Source: SZUA-265 sp966249405 (lineage in GTDB: Bacteria; Myxococcota_A; Polyangia; Polyangiales; Polyangiaceae). From it: a DNA stretch of 64,000 nucleotides. The notes beneath the pieces are model-generated. The model searched no databases. It saw only the letters and a list, made by a program, of their open reading frames with translations, and had not been told where the DNA came from. Positions 22,003-31,426 of this stretch are shown piece by piece; within the stretch, counting starts at the first letter, position 1, and each line of letters starts with the position of its first letter. The position numbers and the translations under genes are program-made. The DNA lies in contig CBINDO010000008.1 in assembly GCA_966249405.1 (NCBI GenBank), forward strand, positions 4,777 through 68,776, given 5' to 3'.

Positions 22003-25000
22003 ATGGACCTTAAGGTCATCGTTGGAGTGCGTCGGGTTCTTGCGTTCGCTACGCTATGTGGAGCGAGCGCGTGTGGCAGCAGCGGCTCCGACGACTTGTT
22101 CGTGCCGAACGACTTGCTGGACGCGGGGGCCGATGGCGGCATGCAGTCCGATTCGGGTCTCACCGAGACGACAACGTCCGACACCGGAACCGTGGTGACG
22201 GGCCCGGCCCGTGACGGCGGTGGTTCAACGACGGATACGGGCAGCGAGGAAACATCCAGTGACGCCACCGACACGGAGACTTCCGAGGGGTCGACGTCGG
22301 TCGCCCCAACAGGCACCAGCGACGGGCCAACCACGGACACGTCCGCGTCGTCGACCGACACCCCCACGACCGAAACGACGGCGACCGACGTCGTGACGAC
22401 GTCGTCGGAGCCCGTAAGTCCAACGACGGACGCCTCGACTGGCGCGTCGAGTCAGCCCTCGACGGGTACGACTGGATCGTCGGATCCGAGCAGCGCCCCG
22501 AGCACGAGCGATACACCCACGAGCGACTCGCCCACGAGCGACTCGCCGACGAGCGATACGGGGGTCACTGATACTGCGACCGACACCCAGCTGCCGTCGG
22601 AGACCACGGGAGCGACGCCGACCAGTGGCGTAGGGACTTCGGAACCTTCGCTGACGTCCGGCGACTCGAGCGAGCCGACCGGTCCTGTCCCACCAACGTG
22701 CGCCATCACCACGCCGTCGACGCTCCTGCTCAACGGCGTGCCTTCCCCCAACGGCGATCGTGTGAACTCGCTCAACGCGCCGTTCAAGACTTCGATAACC
22801 GTCTCCACTGACGTTCCCAACGGTTCGAACGTCATCTTGTCGACGGGCGGAGGTCCTTCGCTGCTGACGCAGGCGAGCAATGGCTCGGCCGTGTTCCCCG
22901 CGGTGGAACTCGATCCCGATGGCGACTACGTTTTGCAGGCCACTTGCCAAGGGACGTTGACCACCGTGTCCGACCCTCTCGTGGTCACGGTCGACACCGT
23001 GGGTCCGGTGATTGGGTCGGGGGTGGTCCCCGTGGCTGGCCAGCATTACGCCCCTGCGGACGACGAGAACGTAAACACGCCGGACGTACTCGACTTCAGC
23101 GTGTGCGTCCCGGTCACTTCCGAGGACGCGCTCGACCTGTCGTCGAACAACGTGTGCGTTTACACGGGGGGTGCAGGGCCGTTCTGCGCGCCAGCGGTGT
23201 CGGACGGTGTCGCGCCAGGCACGGACGGGGTCTGCATTCCTGTCGTATGTCCCGGAAGCGCGCCGTTCAACGTCGACATCCAGGTCAGTGACGAAGCCGG
23301 TAACCCGACGACTCGCGCCGTCAACGGAGTTACGTGCGCATCGCAGACGCCGACGGTCCAGATCGTGAGCTTGACCGACAATCGAAGCGCACCCAACGAC
23401 GTAGGCTTGCGTTTGCTCGCCGCGAACAACACCAACCCAGCTTCGGTCCTCAAGGATTCCGACGCCAACACGACGGGTGCTCAACACGCCGTCGTCGCTT
23501 GCACGAACGCGACGATCGGGTCGTCCGCGTCGTTGCGCGTCGGTCTCGAGCAAGGCTCCGTGACCGAGCGCGCGACCGGAACGGTTCAGGCCGACACGAA
23601 TGGGTTGTGCCCCACGGGCCTCGGAGGAATCGTCAACTTCGCGACCATCACCTTGGACAACAGCACCGTTACGTCGGGTGTTCTACAGGCTTACACCATC
23701 GTCCGGGTCCTGGTTACCGACTCTTCGACGGAAGTGGGGACGAGCCCCGACGTGTACATTTGGGTGGACCCCACGTTGCCGGTGCTGCAAGTCTTGTTCC
23801 CGACGCGACTCTGCGAGGATGGCATCCTGCCTTCCAACGGCAGCGACGTGATCGCGAGCGTGAACATGCGGAGCGGCGGCGTGTATCCGGTCTCTGCCGA
23901 GTTGCTCCGCAAGAGCGACAACTTCTTGATCGGGCAATATACGTTTGCGAGTTCGAACGATTTCGTGGACGTGACGTTCCCGCTGGGCACCTACACGTAC
24001 AAGGCGACGGCCTTGGAGACTTCGGGCAACTTGGGGATCTTGGGAGCGTGCGACGTCAAGGTGGCCGACCTCCCGGAGATCACCTGGGATAGTCCGCTCG
24101 TCACTACGGTAGCGTTGGTCGGTGCAGGTGTAGTCCAGGCGAACTCGATTCAAGACCAGGACGACCAGACACCTGGGTGGCAAGGCCAATTGCAGATCAC
24201 CGTCACGCCTCCGCAAGCAGAGTCCCTGGACGGCATGAGCGTCCAGTTCAAGGTCGACGGTGTCGACGTGGGGAGCCCGATCGATCTCGTGGACGCGAAC
24301 GGCGCGGACGTCATCGTTTCCCTGGACGTCGACATCCTCGACGGGGACGTGGACATCAGCGCCGAAATCTTGGGCGCAGCGGACGAGGTGATCTCGACGC
24401 TCACCGACATCGTCGTGGATACCGCGCCGCCCGAAGCGGCGACAGACCTCCAAGCGACGGTCCAGAGTCGCCGTGAGACGTCGTTCACCCTATCATGGAC
24501 GCCGCCCAACGGCGGGGTTTCTGGCTACCACGTGGCGTACGTTCCGGTCGAAGCCGGTGACGTCACGACCGTGATCGACGACAGCAACTTCGACGACGCC
24601 GAGCAGGCGCCGGACGCCGACGGCGCGGTGAGCACGACCGTCGTCCACGACTTGATGATTGAGCAGCGATACTTGTTCGCGATTCGCCCGTACGACTCGT
24701 CCGGGAACATTGGTCCGGTCGTCGCGACCACGTCGCCGGCTCGTGCCGTGTTTCAGACGTTCGTCCTCGACCCGCCCGTCGGGGCGACTCCGGGGACGCA
24801 ATGGGGCTTTTCCGTCGATGCGTCGACGGACCTCAACGGGGATGGTACCGCCGACATGGTGGTGGGACAAAAGTACGGAGACCGCGTCCACATCTACTTT
24901 GGCACTGCCGGCGGGACCTATCCCAGCGTGCCCGACGTCACCATCGACGGTCCCCCGGACAGCGGCTTCGGTTATTCGGTCGCCGTGGTCGGCAACATTG

Positions 25001-26196
25001 CCGGTGACGGTTTCGAAGACATAGCGGTTGCCGCGCCGTCGGACTCGACAGACGGCACCTTCGGGCGGGTCTACATCGTCACTGGTCGAGCTTGGTCGAA
25101 CCAATACATCGACCTCACGGACGGCACCAACCCGACGGGGAGCATCATCACATTCCCGACGAGCCTCGCGCTCGCAGACCAAGTAACCCGCTTGGGCGAC
25201 TTCGATGGCGACGGTGACTTCGATCTGGGCATTCACGCCAACGCGTACGATCCCAACGGCGCCTGCGATCCCGGCACCGGGGCCAACTGTGATGGCGCCT
25301 TCATCCTGGTCAAGGGTCTGGCGGATCCGACGACTTTCCCGACGGTGGTCGACGTACCTGCGGATTCGTCGATGTTCGAGTCCTACTTCCCCTCGTCGAT
25401 GGTGTTCTACGGGGCTGATTGGTTACTCGGCATCACGGACCTGAACAGCAATCGGAGCGGCGTCTTGGCGGCGGAGTACCAGGCCGGCGTGCAGCGCATC
25501 TTGACCCGTAACGCGAGCGCGCAGGGCGGCTTCGACGCTCAGACGCTCGACTACGGTCCGCCCGTGTTTGCAGGCAACACGTTGATGTACGACACGGAAA
25601 TCGGCAGTTATCCTGCCGCGTTGATCGGGGGCAATACGCTCGCCGTGCAGCTCACCGGCGCCCGCAACGGACTACGTGCGTCGCCCGGCATCGTCGACCT
25701 CTACGCGCTCTCTCCAACGGACACGTTCAGCGCCCCGTACAAGACGCTCCAGGCCGGCGGAGACAGCAACAACTTCGGTCAAATACTCATAGGCAATCGG
25801 TATTCGGGTCGTCCCAGCAGCTACAGCTTGCCGTTCTTCGGCTCCGACCCGGAAGCGCCCTCGATGATCATGGGCGGCGGAACCTATCAAGGCAAGGTGC
25901 CGAAGCTGTTCATGCTTGGCCCGGATACGTTCAATGCCATGGTGGCGACGCCCGACCTCCAGGAGCTCACGGACGCCGCCGACATCGAGTACTTGTTGTC
26001 GACGGTACCGGGTCTCAACCCGGACTGGACCGACGCCCTCGGACAACCTTCGGCGGACGCCGATTGGCACGGTGGCATCGGCTTCGCCATCCGAGACATG
26101 GACGGCGACGGCTTCGCCGACATCGGCGTCGCGGAGTGGGAGCAGCTCGGGCTCGATGTGTCCAACTACACCGGCGGCATGATCGTCCTATATTGA
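22003..26196 (+). CDS. large surface lipoprotein with Ser/Thr-rich stalk, Ig-like/FN3 domains and FG-GAP repeats
   Basis: A 1397-residue protein. The ATG at 22003 is chosen because GGAGGT lies six bases upstream and a lipoprotein signal peptide starts there, with Cys in LCGASACGSSG. Residues of about 30-225 are Asp, Thr and Ser repeats (SDSPTSDSPTSD) forming a flexible stalk. Ig-like modules follow. A fibronectin-III-like module begins near PPEAATDLQATV. The last 450 residues hold FG-GAP/integrin-type repeats with DLNGDGTADMVVG, DFDGDGDFDLG and DMDGDGFADIGV calcium-binding loops. It is likely exported and exposed. The ligand is unknown. Confidence 0.85.
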   Translation: MDLKVIVGVRRVLAFATLCGASACGSSGSDDLFVPNDLLDAGADGGMQSDSGLTETTTSDTGTVVTGPARDGGGSTTDTGSEETSSDATDTETSEGSTSVAPTGTSDGPTTDTSASSTDTPTTETTATDVVTTSSEPVSPTTDASTGASSQPSTGTTGSSDPSSAPSTSDTPTSDSPTSDSPTSDTGVTDTATDTQLPSETTGATPTSGVGTSEPSLTSGDSSEPTGPVPPTCAITTPSTLLLNGVPSPNGDRVNSLNAPFKTSITVSTDVPNGSNVILSTGGGPSLLTQASNGSAVFPAVELDPDGDYVLQATCQGTLTTVSDPLVVTVDTVGPVIGSGVVPVAGQHYAPADDENVNTPDVLDFSVCVPVTSEDALDLSSNNVCVYTGGAGPFCAPAVSDGVAPGTDGVCIPVVCPGSAPFNVDIQVSDEAGNPTTRAVNGVTCASQTPTVQIVSLTDNRSAPNDVGLRLLAANNTNPASVLKDSDANTTGAQHAVVACTNATIGSSASLRVGLEQGSVTERATGTVQADTNGLCPTGLGGIVNFATITLDNSTVTSGVLQAYTIVRVLVTDSSTEVGTSPDVYIWVDPTLPVLQVLFPTRLCEDGILPSNGSDVIASVNMRSGGVYPVSAELLRKSDNFLIGQYTFASSNDFVDVTFPLGTYTYKATALETSGNLGILGACDVKVADLPEITWDSPLVTTVALVGAGVVQANSIQDQDDQTPGWQGQLQITVTPPQAESLDGMSVQFKVDGVDVGSPIDLVDANGADVIVSLDVDILDGDVDISAEILGAADEVISTLTDIVVDTAPPEAATDLQATVQSRRETSFTLSWTPPNGGVSGYHVAYVPVEAGDVTTVIDDSNFDDAEQAPDADGAVSTTVVHDLMIEQRYLFAIRPYDSSGNIGPVVATTSPARAVFQTFVLDPPVGATPGTQWGFSVDASTDLNGDGTADMVVGQKYGDRVHIYFGTAGGTYPSVPDVTIDGPPDSGFGYSVAVVGNIAGDGFEDIAVAAPSDSTDGTFGRVYIVTGRAWSNQYIDLTDGTNPTGSIITFPTSLALADQVTRLGDFDGDGDFDLGIHANAYDPNGACDPGTGANCDGAFILVKGLADPTTFPTVVDVPADSSMFESYFPSSMVFYGADWLLGITDLNSNRSGVLAAEYQAGVQRILTRNASAQGGFDAQTLDYGPPVFAGNTLMYDTEIGSYPAALIGGNTLAVQLTGARNGLRASPGIVDLYALSPTDTFSAPYKTLQAGGDSNNFGQILIGNRYSGRPSSYSLPFFGSDPEAPSMIMGGGTYQGKVPKLFMLGPDTFNAMVATPDLQELTDAADIEYLLSTVPGLNPDWTDALGQPSADADWHGGIGFAIRDMDGDGFADIGVAEWEQLGLDVSNYTGGMIVLY

Positions 26197-26369
26197 CCCA
26201 TGTGTTCGCGGGAGCTCTCGGCAGAGCTCCCGCCGCACGAACCGGGGCGCAAAGGCGGGACGATCGACCCCGCGCCGTAGCGCTGGCGTCGCCCATGCCG
26301 CGGGGCGGCTGGCGCCTGCGTGGCCGAGTGAGCTGTTGTTTTTCGTGATCTTGGGCTACGCCGCGCCGC

Positions 26370-27302
26370 GTGGTAGCGACGCCGCACACAGAACATCGAC
26401 CACTTGCCGTCGCGCTCGTGGGTTGTGGTCGTTGGGGTACCTCGCTCGCCAACGCACTCGCCGGGCTCCCGGAATTCGAGCTGCGTTGGGTCTGTGACCC
26501 GCGGGTGAAACGAGATGGCTGCCGGTGGGCTCCGGCGCTTTCCGACGCGGTGTGCCGGGATGTCGACGCGGTCGTGGTGGCGACGCCACCGGAGCTACAC
26601 TTGGCCCCGACGTTAATCGCGTTGCAGGGGAGAAGGGCCGTGCTGGTGGAGAAGCCATTTGCGCAATCCTTGGCCGAGGTGAGGCAAATTCAAGCCGTTC
26701 AAGGCCGTACGCCGGTGATGGTGGGACATCTTCTAGCGTACCATCCTGGCTACCAGGCTTTGATGGGTTGGGTGAAGTCGCGGACCGCTCCGCTGACCGT
26801 CGACGTAGTGAGACATAGCCCGGCGCGCGGCAACAACCGGTGTCCGTGGTGGACGTTGGCGCCGCACGACCTGGCGCTCCTGACGCGCCTCTTCGGCGAG
26901 CCGGTGACTCAACACGTCGTTTATTCGGGCAATGGCGTCCAAGCTCAACTGACGTGGCCGGTAGCGCGCGCGAACCTCTCTTACTCCACGGTGGCAGCCA
27001 CGAAAGACCGCCATTGGCGTGCTCGGAGCGGCTCTAGCTCGGCTTTGTTCGACGAACTCGACGGTCAGTTGACGTTGGAGGGCGACGTAGTTGTACGCAC
27101 CGACTTCAGCGCCGCCGACCCGCTGCGCGCAGAGCTGCGACACTTCGCGAGTTGCGTCAGGGGAGACGTAGCCGTGGCAACGGGAATGGTCGAGGCCGAG
27201 CTCAGCGTTCGCTTGTTGTGTGAGGGTGAGACACAACTACGGCGCGCTCGTCGGGGCGGGGCAGGGCGCGTCCAGCCGCGCGAGACGAGGGACAACCCAT
27301 GA
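26370..27302 (+). CDS. Gfo/Idh/MocA family NAD-dependent sugar dehydrogenase
   Basis: A 310-residue oxidoreductase. The Rossmann start VALVGCGRWGTSLANAL, VDAVVVATPPELH and the family EKP motif in VLVEKPFAQSL are clear, and the central AYHPGYQ and PHDLALL segments belong to the substrate domain. Paired with the DegT aminotransferase that overlaps it by ATGA, it probably oxidises the C3 (or similar) hydroxyl of a UDP-sugar so the next enzyme can aminate it, as in WlbA/WlbE-type pathways. The start is a GTG without an obvious Shine-Dalgarno. The last 20 residues are Arg-rich and poorly conserved. Confidence 0.85.
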   Translation: MVATPHTEHRPLAVALVGCGRWGTSLANALAGLPEFELRWVCDPRVKRDGCRWAPALSDAVCRDVDAVVVATPPELHLAPTLIALQGRRAVLVEKPFAQSLAEVRQIQAVQGRTPVMVGHLLAYHPGYQALMGWVKSRTAPLTVDVVRHSPARGNNRCPWWTLAPHDLALLTRLFGEPVTQHVVYSGNGVQAQLTWPVARANLSYSTVAATKDRHWRARSGSSSALFDELDGQLTLEGDVVVRTDFSAADPLRAELRHFASCVRGDVAVATGMVEAELSVRLLCEGETQLRRARRGGAGRVQPRETRDNP

Positions 27303-28396
27303 GGGTTCCGTTTGCCAACATCGAAGCGACTGCGGCCGAAGTGCGCGAAGAGAGCCTGGCGGCGCTCGCCCGCGTGTACGACCGAGGCAGCTACATCTTG
27401 GGGCCGGAGGTCTCGGCGTTCGAGGGCGAGTGCGAAGCCTGGTTCTCTCCTGGCGCAAGATGCGTCGGGGTTTCCAACGGCACGGACGCACTCGTGTGCG
27501 CTCTCGGCGCGCTCGGCATAGGCAGGGGACACAAGGTACTCACCACCCCGCTCACGTTCTTCGCGACCGTTTCTGCAATCTGCCGGGTCGGTGCCGAGCC
27601 AATTTTCGTCGACGTCGCCGAGGAATCGTACCTCATCGAACCCGCCCCCCCAACAGGTCCAATTCCAGACGCGGTGGTCACGGTCCACTTGTTCGGGCGC
27701 GCGGCTTCGGTCTCGGGATGGGGGGCTGTCCTACCCGGTGTCCCGGTCATCGAGGATGCCGCGCAGGCGTGGGGCGCGCTAGGTGCCGAGGGCCGGGTCG
27801 GTGCGCTCGGTGCAGCCGGCTGTTTCAGTTTCTTCCCAGCCAAACCGTTGGGAGCGTGTGGCGACGCCGGCTTGATCGTGACACGCGACGAGGCGATCGA
27901 CGCGCGGTGTCGTTCGTTGCGGGTGCACGGTCGCGCCGAGGACGGCGTGTTCGACGCCATCGGCGGCAATTATCGGCTCGACGAGATGCAGGCCGCACTC
28001 CTCAGGGTCCGCCTGCGGAAGATCGAAGAGTGGTTATCCCGTCGCCGGAACAACGCTCGCATCTACCAATCGGAGCTCGAAGATCTTTCGGGGATGGTCC
28101 TGCCACTGCCGGACACCAATTCTTTGACTTCCGCGTGGTCGGTGTTCTCGATTCGCGTCCCGGAGCGACGCGACGAACTCAAGCGGTACCTCGCGTCGAA
28201 GGGCATAGGCACCGCGGTGTACTATCCGATCCCCGTGCACTTGCAGCCAGCTCTGCGTGGCGCTTGGCGAAGTGGTCAGTTCCCGGTTGCAGAGCGCCTG
28301 GCGCGCGAGCTGTTGGCATTGCCGATCGGCCCCGAATTGGACGAAGCCGAGCTCGGGTACGTCTGCGACGCAGTGCGCGCCTTCTTCCGGTCGTGA
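27299..28396 (+). CDS. DegT/DnrJ/EryC1/StrS family sugar aminotransferase
   Basis: A 365-residue PLP enzyme of normal length. VPFANIEA opens the protein. GVSNGTDALVCAL binds the cofactor phosphate, VIEDAAQAWGA carries the Asp that contacts the PLP nitrogen, and the PLP lysine sits in FSFFPAKPLGACGDAG. GGNYRLDEMQAALL and YYPIPVHLQ complete the family pattern. It should transfer an amino group to a keto-sugar nucleotide made by the overlapping dehydrogenase. Product identity cannot be read from sequence. Confidence 0.92.
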   Translation: MRVPFANIEATAAEVREESLAALARVYDRGSYILGPEVSAFEGECEAWFSPGARCVGVSNGTDALVCALGALGIGRGHKVLTTPLTFFATVSAICRVGAEPIFVDVAEESYLIEPAPPTGPIPDAVVTVHLFGRAASVSGWGAVLPGVPVIEDAAQAWGALGAEGRVGALGAAGCFSFFPAKPLGACGDAGLIVTRDEAIDARCRSLRVHGRAEDGVFDAIGGNYRLDEMQAALLRVRLRKIEEWLSRRRNNARIYQSELEDLSGMVLPLPDTNSLTSAWSVFSIRVPERRDELKRYLASKGIGTAVYYPIPVHLQPALRGAWRSGQFPVAERLARELLALPIGPELDEAELGYVCDAVRAFFRS

Positions 28397-28474
28397 AAGT
28401 AACATGCGCGTGGCGCCGCTCGCGCGAACTGGAACGTTGCGTCGCTCCACGGTAGTGACTACACCCGCGACGGC

Positions 28475-29398
28475 GTGTCCAAGTTGTGTTCCATCTCCGT
28501 CGACCTCGACGAAATCCATCATTACTGCGCCATCCACGGCGTCGGGACACGGGGCCTCAACACGCACGCGGTCTACGACGTCGCAGTCCAACGTCTCTGC
28601 GATTGGGCCAAAGAGCAAAACATTGCTCTGACCTTGTTCACCGTCGGCATCGACGTGATGCGTCGCGAGAGCGCTGCCGTGCTGGAGCGGGCGGTCGTTG
28701 CCGGGCATGAAATCGGCAACCATTCTCTCAACCATCACTACGCCCTGACACGGCTGAACGCGGTGCAGATGACCACCGAAGTCGCGGGTGCTGCGGATTT
28801 GATCGCGGACAAAGTGGGCGTCCGTCCCACCGGTTTCCGGGCGCCGGGGTACACCACTAACGACGCCTTGTACCGCGTGTTGCAGGAAAGCGGCGTTGCC
28901 TACAGCTCCTCGGTGTTTCCTTGTCCCACCTATTACGGTCTCAAGGTCGCAGCTATTTGCGCCAAGCGCCTGCTGGGGCGCAAGTCTGCCTCCGTCATCG
29001 ACGACCCGAGGGTCCTGACGGCTCCGGTGGGGCCTTATCGGATCGGTGAGCCTTATTGGAAACGCGGCGCGGGTTTGGTCGAGTTACCCATCCAGACCAC
29101 GCCGGGCCTGCGTGTCCCTTACATCGGGACCTTCCTGACCTGGTGGGGCCGGCGGTTTGCGACTTGGGCGACGCGTCGGGTTGCGCGTCTCCCGTTCGTG
29201 AACTTGGAACTGCATGGCATCGACGTGCTCGACCGTGGCGACGGTTTGGAGGGGCTTGCCCCCTTCCAGTACGACGTGCGCATCCCGGTCGCTCGGAAGC
29301 TCTCGACTTTGACCGGCGTCGTTACGCAACTTCGGGCGGCTGGCTATTCGTTTTGTCGCCTCGACGACGCGGCGAAGCGAGTCGTGCCGGACAATTGA
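28475..29398 (+). CDS. polysaccharide deacetylase (NodB-like)
   Basis: A 307-residue NodB-fold protein. The catalytic and metal elements are recognisable: SVDLDEIHHY at the start, TLFTVGIDVM, the metal motif HEIGNHSLNHH, and GFRAPGYTTN. A His-containing strand FVNLELHGIDVLD is near the end. The first motif reads DLDE rather than the common T-F-D-D. It starts with GTG at 28475, 78 bases after the aminotransferase. It probably deacetylates an amino sugar in a surface polysaccharide or lipid-linked precursor. No signal peptide is seen, so it may act in the cytoplasm. Confidence 0.85.
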   Translation: MSKLCSISVDLDEIHHYCAIHGVGTRGLNTHAVYDVAVQRLCDWAKEQNIALTLFTVGIDVMRRESAAVLERAVVAGHEIGNHSLNHHYALTRLNAVQMTTEVAGAADLIADKVGVRPTGFRAPGYTTNDALYRVLQESGVAYSSSVFPCPTYYGLKVAAICAKRLLGRKSASVIDDPRVLTAPVGPYRIGEPYWKRGAGLVELPIQTTPGLRVPYIGTFLTWWGRRFATWATRRVARLPFVNLELHGIDVLDRGDGLEGLAPFQYDVRIPVARKLSTLTGVVTQLRAAGYSFCRLDDAAKRVVPDN

Positions 29399-29456
29399 GG
29401 GTAGTGCTTGCCCCAGCGGCGCGGCTGGAGCAGAACCACGGGCGAGGATATCGCAG

Positions 29457-29741
29457 ATGACATTGGAAGAACTCAAGAGTGTGTTGACGGCAGGAGGCGC
29501 GAGCTCCGATGGGGAGTGGGAGCAACTGCCCGAGGGGCGCGCCGTGACCCTGCATGTGGCGTGTAATGGTGTGGGGTTAACGGTGTCGCGCGTCGTGGCC
29601 GTCAAGTTTGCGTCCCCCTTGCTCCACGCCAAGACGTCTCGCGACGAACTGTTCGTCGTCTCCACGGCCGACGTGTTCGCGTGTGCCCTCGACGCGGGTA
29701 GCGTTCAGGGCGGTCGAAAAGCTGGCTTCGTCTCCGGTTGA
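29457..29741 (+). CDS. small protein of unknown function in polysaccharide cluster
   Basis: A 94-residue protein with a good Shine-Dalgarno (GAGGA nine bases upstream). The composition is ordinary for a soluble alpha/beta protein: a helix (LEELKSVLTAG), then strands (VTLHVACNGVGLTVSRVVAVKF, ELFVVSTADVFACAL). I know no family for it. It lies 58 bases after the deacetylase and converges on the glycosyltransferase-4 gene. Confidence 0.6.
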   Translation: MTLEELKSVLTAGGASSDGEWEQLPEGRAVTLHVACNGVGLTVSRVVAVKFASPLLHAKTSRDELFVVSTADVFACALDAGSVQGGRKAGFVSG

Positions 29742-29756
29742 GCCGACGCGACGCGT

Positions 29757-31232
29757 TCAAGCTTCGTGAGGGGCGGCGTCGAACGCGTTCGGAACCGCCC
29801 GGAACAAGCCGCACGCGATGCTCGCCGAGCGAACGACGTCGGCGAGCACCTGAAGCAGCGCGAGCGACGTCGGGGTAACGGCCCGGGCGTTTTCGAGTTC
29901 GATGCGAACGACCAACGCGCCGGCGTCGTAAACGAACGTCTCCCAATGCGGGGGAGAACCCGACGGGGTTGGTCGAGAAATTTCGAAAAGCGTGTTCATT
30001 CCCGCCGACGCTTTCACGCCCAATACGCGCGCCGTCGCGAGCGCGGCTTCGAGCTCGCCGGGGAGCTGGGTGGGATCGCTCACCGTATCTAGCCTCAGGA
30101 CCAACTTCGGGATCAGGTGGCGTAGTTGGTCGGTGAGCGGATCGTAGGTGTGTTGACTCAGGCGCACGGCCTGTTGAGTGCGGTCGAAATAGCCGAGAAA
30201 CCTGACCAACCCAAATAGCACAGCGCTGGCGCCGAGCACCGCCATGCCCGCCACCCACGCGCGTTCGATGGTGGTTGCGATCGCAAACCCGGCGAACAGG
30301 AACGTGATGCCGTACAAGGTGACCACCGTGCGGCGGTGGGTCAGCCCGCGGTCGAGCAAGCGGTGGTGGATGTGCCCGCGGTCAGCGGAGAAAACCGGCT
30401 GTCTCGCGACGTAACGGCGCGCGATCGAGAGCAACGTGTCGAAGATGGGCAGGCCGAGCGCCAACACCGGGATCACCAAGGAGACAGCGGTCGACGCCTT
30501 CTGGATGGGAGAGAGCAGCGACGTGAGGGCGAGCGTGTACCCGAGGAAATAACTCCCCGAGTCGCCCATGAAGATCCGCGCGGGATTGAAGTTGTAGAAG
30601 AGGAACCCGAGCAGCGCCCCCATCAGCGACGCCATCACGAGACAAACGAACACTGCACCCAGACCTGCCCCCGACAGGATCGCGACGATGAGGTTGGTCG
30701 CGGCCGCGAAGAACACGACCCCGGCGGCGAGGCCGTCGAGGCCGTCGATGAGGTTGACTGCGTTGGTGATGCCCACGATCCAAATCACCGTGACGATCGG
30801 AGCCAACGCCCCCAACGCCACGGGCCCGAACAAGGGGATCAGCAGACCATCGATGCGGAACCCGGTAGCGAACGCAAAGCTGGCGGCGAGCACTTGCGCA
30901 AGCAGTTTCGGGCCGGCGCGCAGGCCTCGAACATCGTCCCAGGCGCCGACCAGGCACATGAACAGCGTTCCGGCGACGAGCGCCATGGCTGCCGTCCGGG
31001 AGACGCGGATGATGCGCGCGACCTCCGAATCGACGACGAACAATGCGACCAAGGGTGACAGCGTCGCTGCAGCCAAGGCGAGCCCGCCGAGGCGAGGCAC
31101 GGCGAGGCTGTTAATGTGTCGCCCACCAGGGTGCGATGTTGCGCCGACGCGATAGGCCAACTTGCACACCAGCGGTGTAAGGCAGCCGGCCACGACGAGG
31201 GCCATGAAGAAGGCCGCCAAGTAGGTGCGCAT
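29757..31232 (-). CDS. WecA/MraY-type undecaprenyl-phosphate sugar-1-phosphate transferase with C-terminal cytoplasmic domain
   Basis: A 491-residue integral membrane enzyme with about ten spans in the first 350 residues. Key motifs are GAWDDVRGLRAG (Asp pair), NAVNLIDGLDGLAAG, FMGDSGSYFLG and the cytoplasmic His loop DRGHIHHRLLDRG, all typical of the WecA branch. It should start a lipid-linked glycan by moving a sugar-1-phosphate onto undecaprenyl phosphate. The last 130 residues form a soluble alpha/beta extension (LRHLIPKLVLRLDTV...) absent from the simplest members. It converges on the polysaccharide genes upstream in the window. Confidence 0.92.
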   Translation of the reverse strand: MRTYLAAFFMALVVAGCLTPLVCKLAYRVGATSHPGGRHINSLAVPRLGGLALAAATLSPLVALFVVDSEVARIIRVSRTAAMALVAGTLFMCLVGAWDDVRGLRAGPKLLAQVLAASFAFATGFRIDGLLIPLFGPVALGALAPIVTVIWIVGITNAVNLIDGLDGLAAGVVFFAAATNLIVAILSGAGLGAVFVCLVMASLMGALLGFLFYNFNPARIFMGDSGSYFLGYTLALTSLLSPIQKASTAVSLVIPVLALGLPIFDTLLSIARRYVARQPVFSADRGHIHHRLLDRGLTHRRTVVTLYGITFLFAGFAIATTIERAWVAGMAVLGASAVLFGLVRFLGYFDRTQQAVRLSQHTYDPLTDQLRHLIPKLVLRLDTVSDPTQLPGELEAALATARVLGVKASAGMNTLFEISRPTPSGSPPHWETFVYDAGALVVRIELENARAVTPTSLALLQVLADVVRSASIACGLFRAVPNAFDAAPHEA

Positions 31233-31426
31233 CGAGCACTTCGATTTAGATGATGGCGGGGCGCGACGCTACAAAACGCGGATGGTGCGCGTGATGTGTC
31301 ACCAGCACCTGGAAGCAAGCCGCGCCCGTAGAACGGGGCTATGCGCGAATTCCAGTGTCGCTTGACTGAGCCCATCGAGTTTGGTCGGGCTGGCTTTTTC
31401 ACGGCCGCTGAGGGTATCGACGGGTC

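Noticed and set aside
22499..22560. Short tandem repeats suggestive of a CRISPR array
   Set aside because: They encode the TSDSP-type stalk of the lipoprotein in frame, have no spacers and no cas genes nearby.
22225..23553. 442-codon Arg-rich minus-strand frame inside the FG-GAP lipoprotein gene
   Set aside because: Antisense shadow of a GC-rich gene: Arg-rich, no domain, and the plus strand has a signal peptide, Shine-Dalgarno and known domains.
30336..31058. 240-codon plus-strand frame rich in Glu, Gln and Arg
   Set aside because: Antisense of the hydrophobic spans of the WecA-type transferase.
31233..31426. Possible TPP riboswitch before thiG
   Set aside because: A CTGAG string occurs, but the second conserved block (CTGATC...GCGTAGGGA type) is absent.
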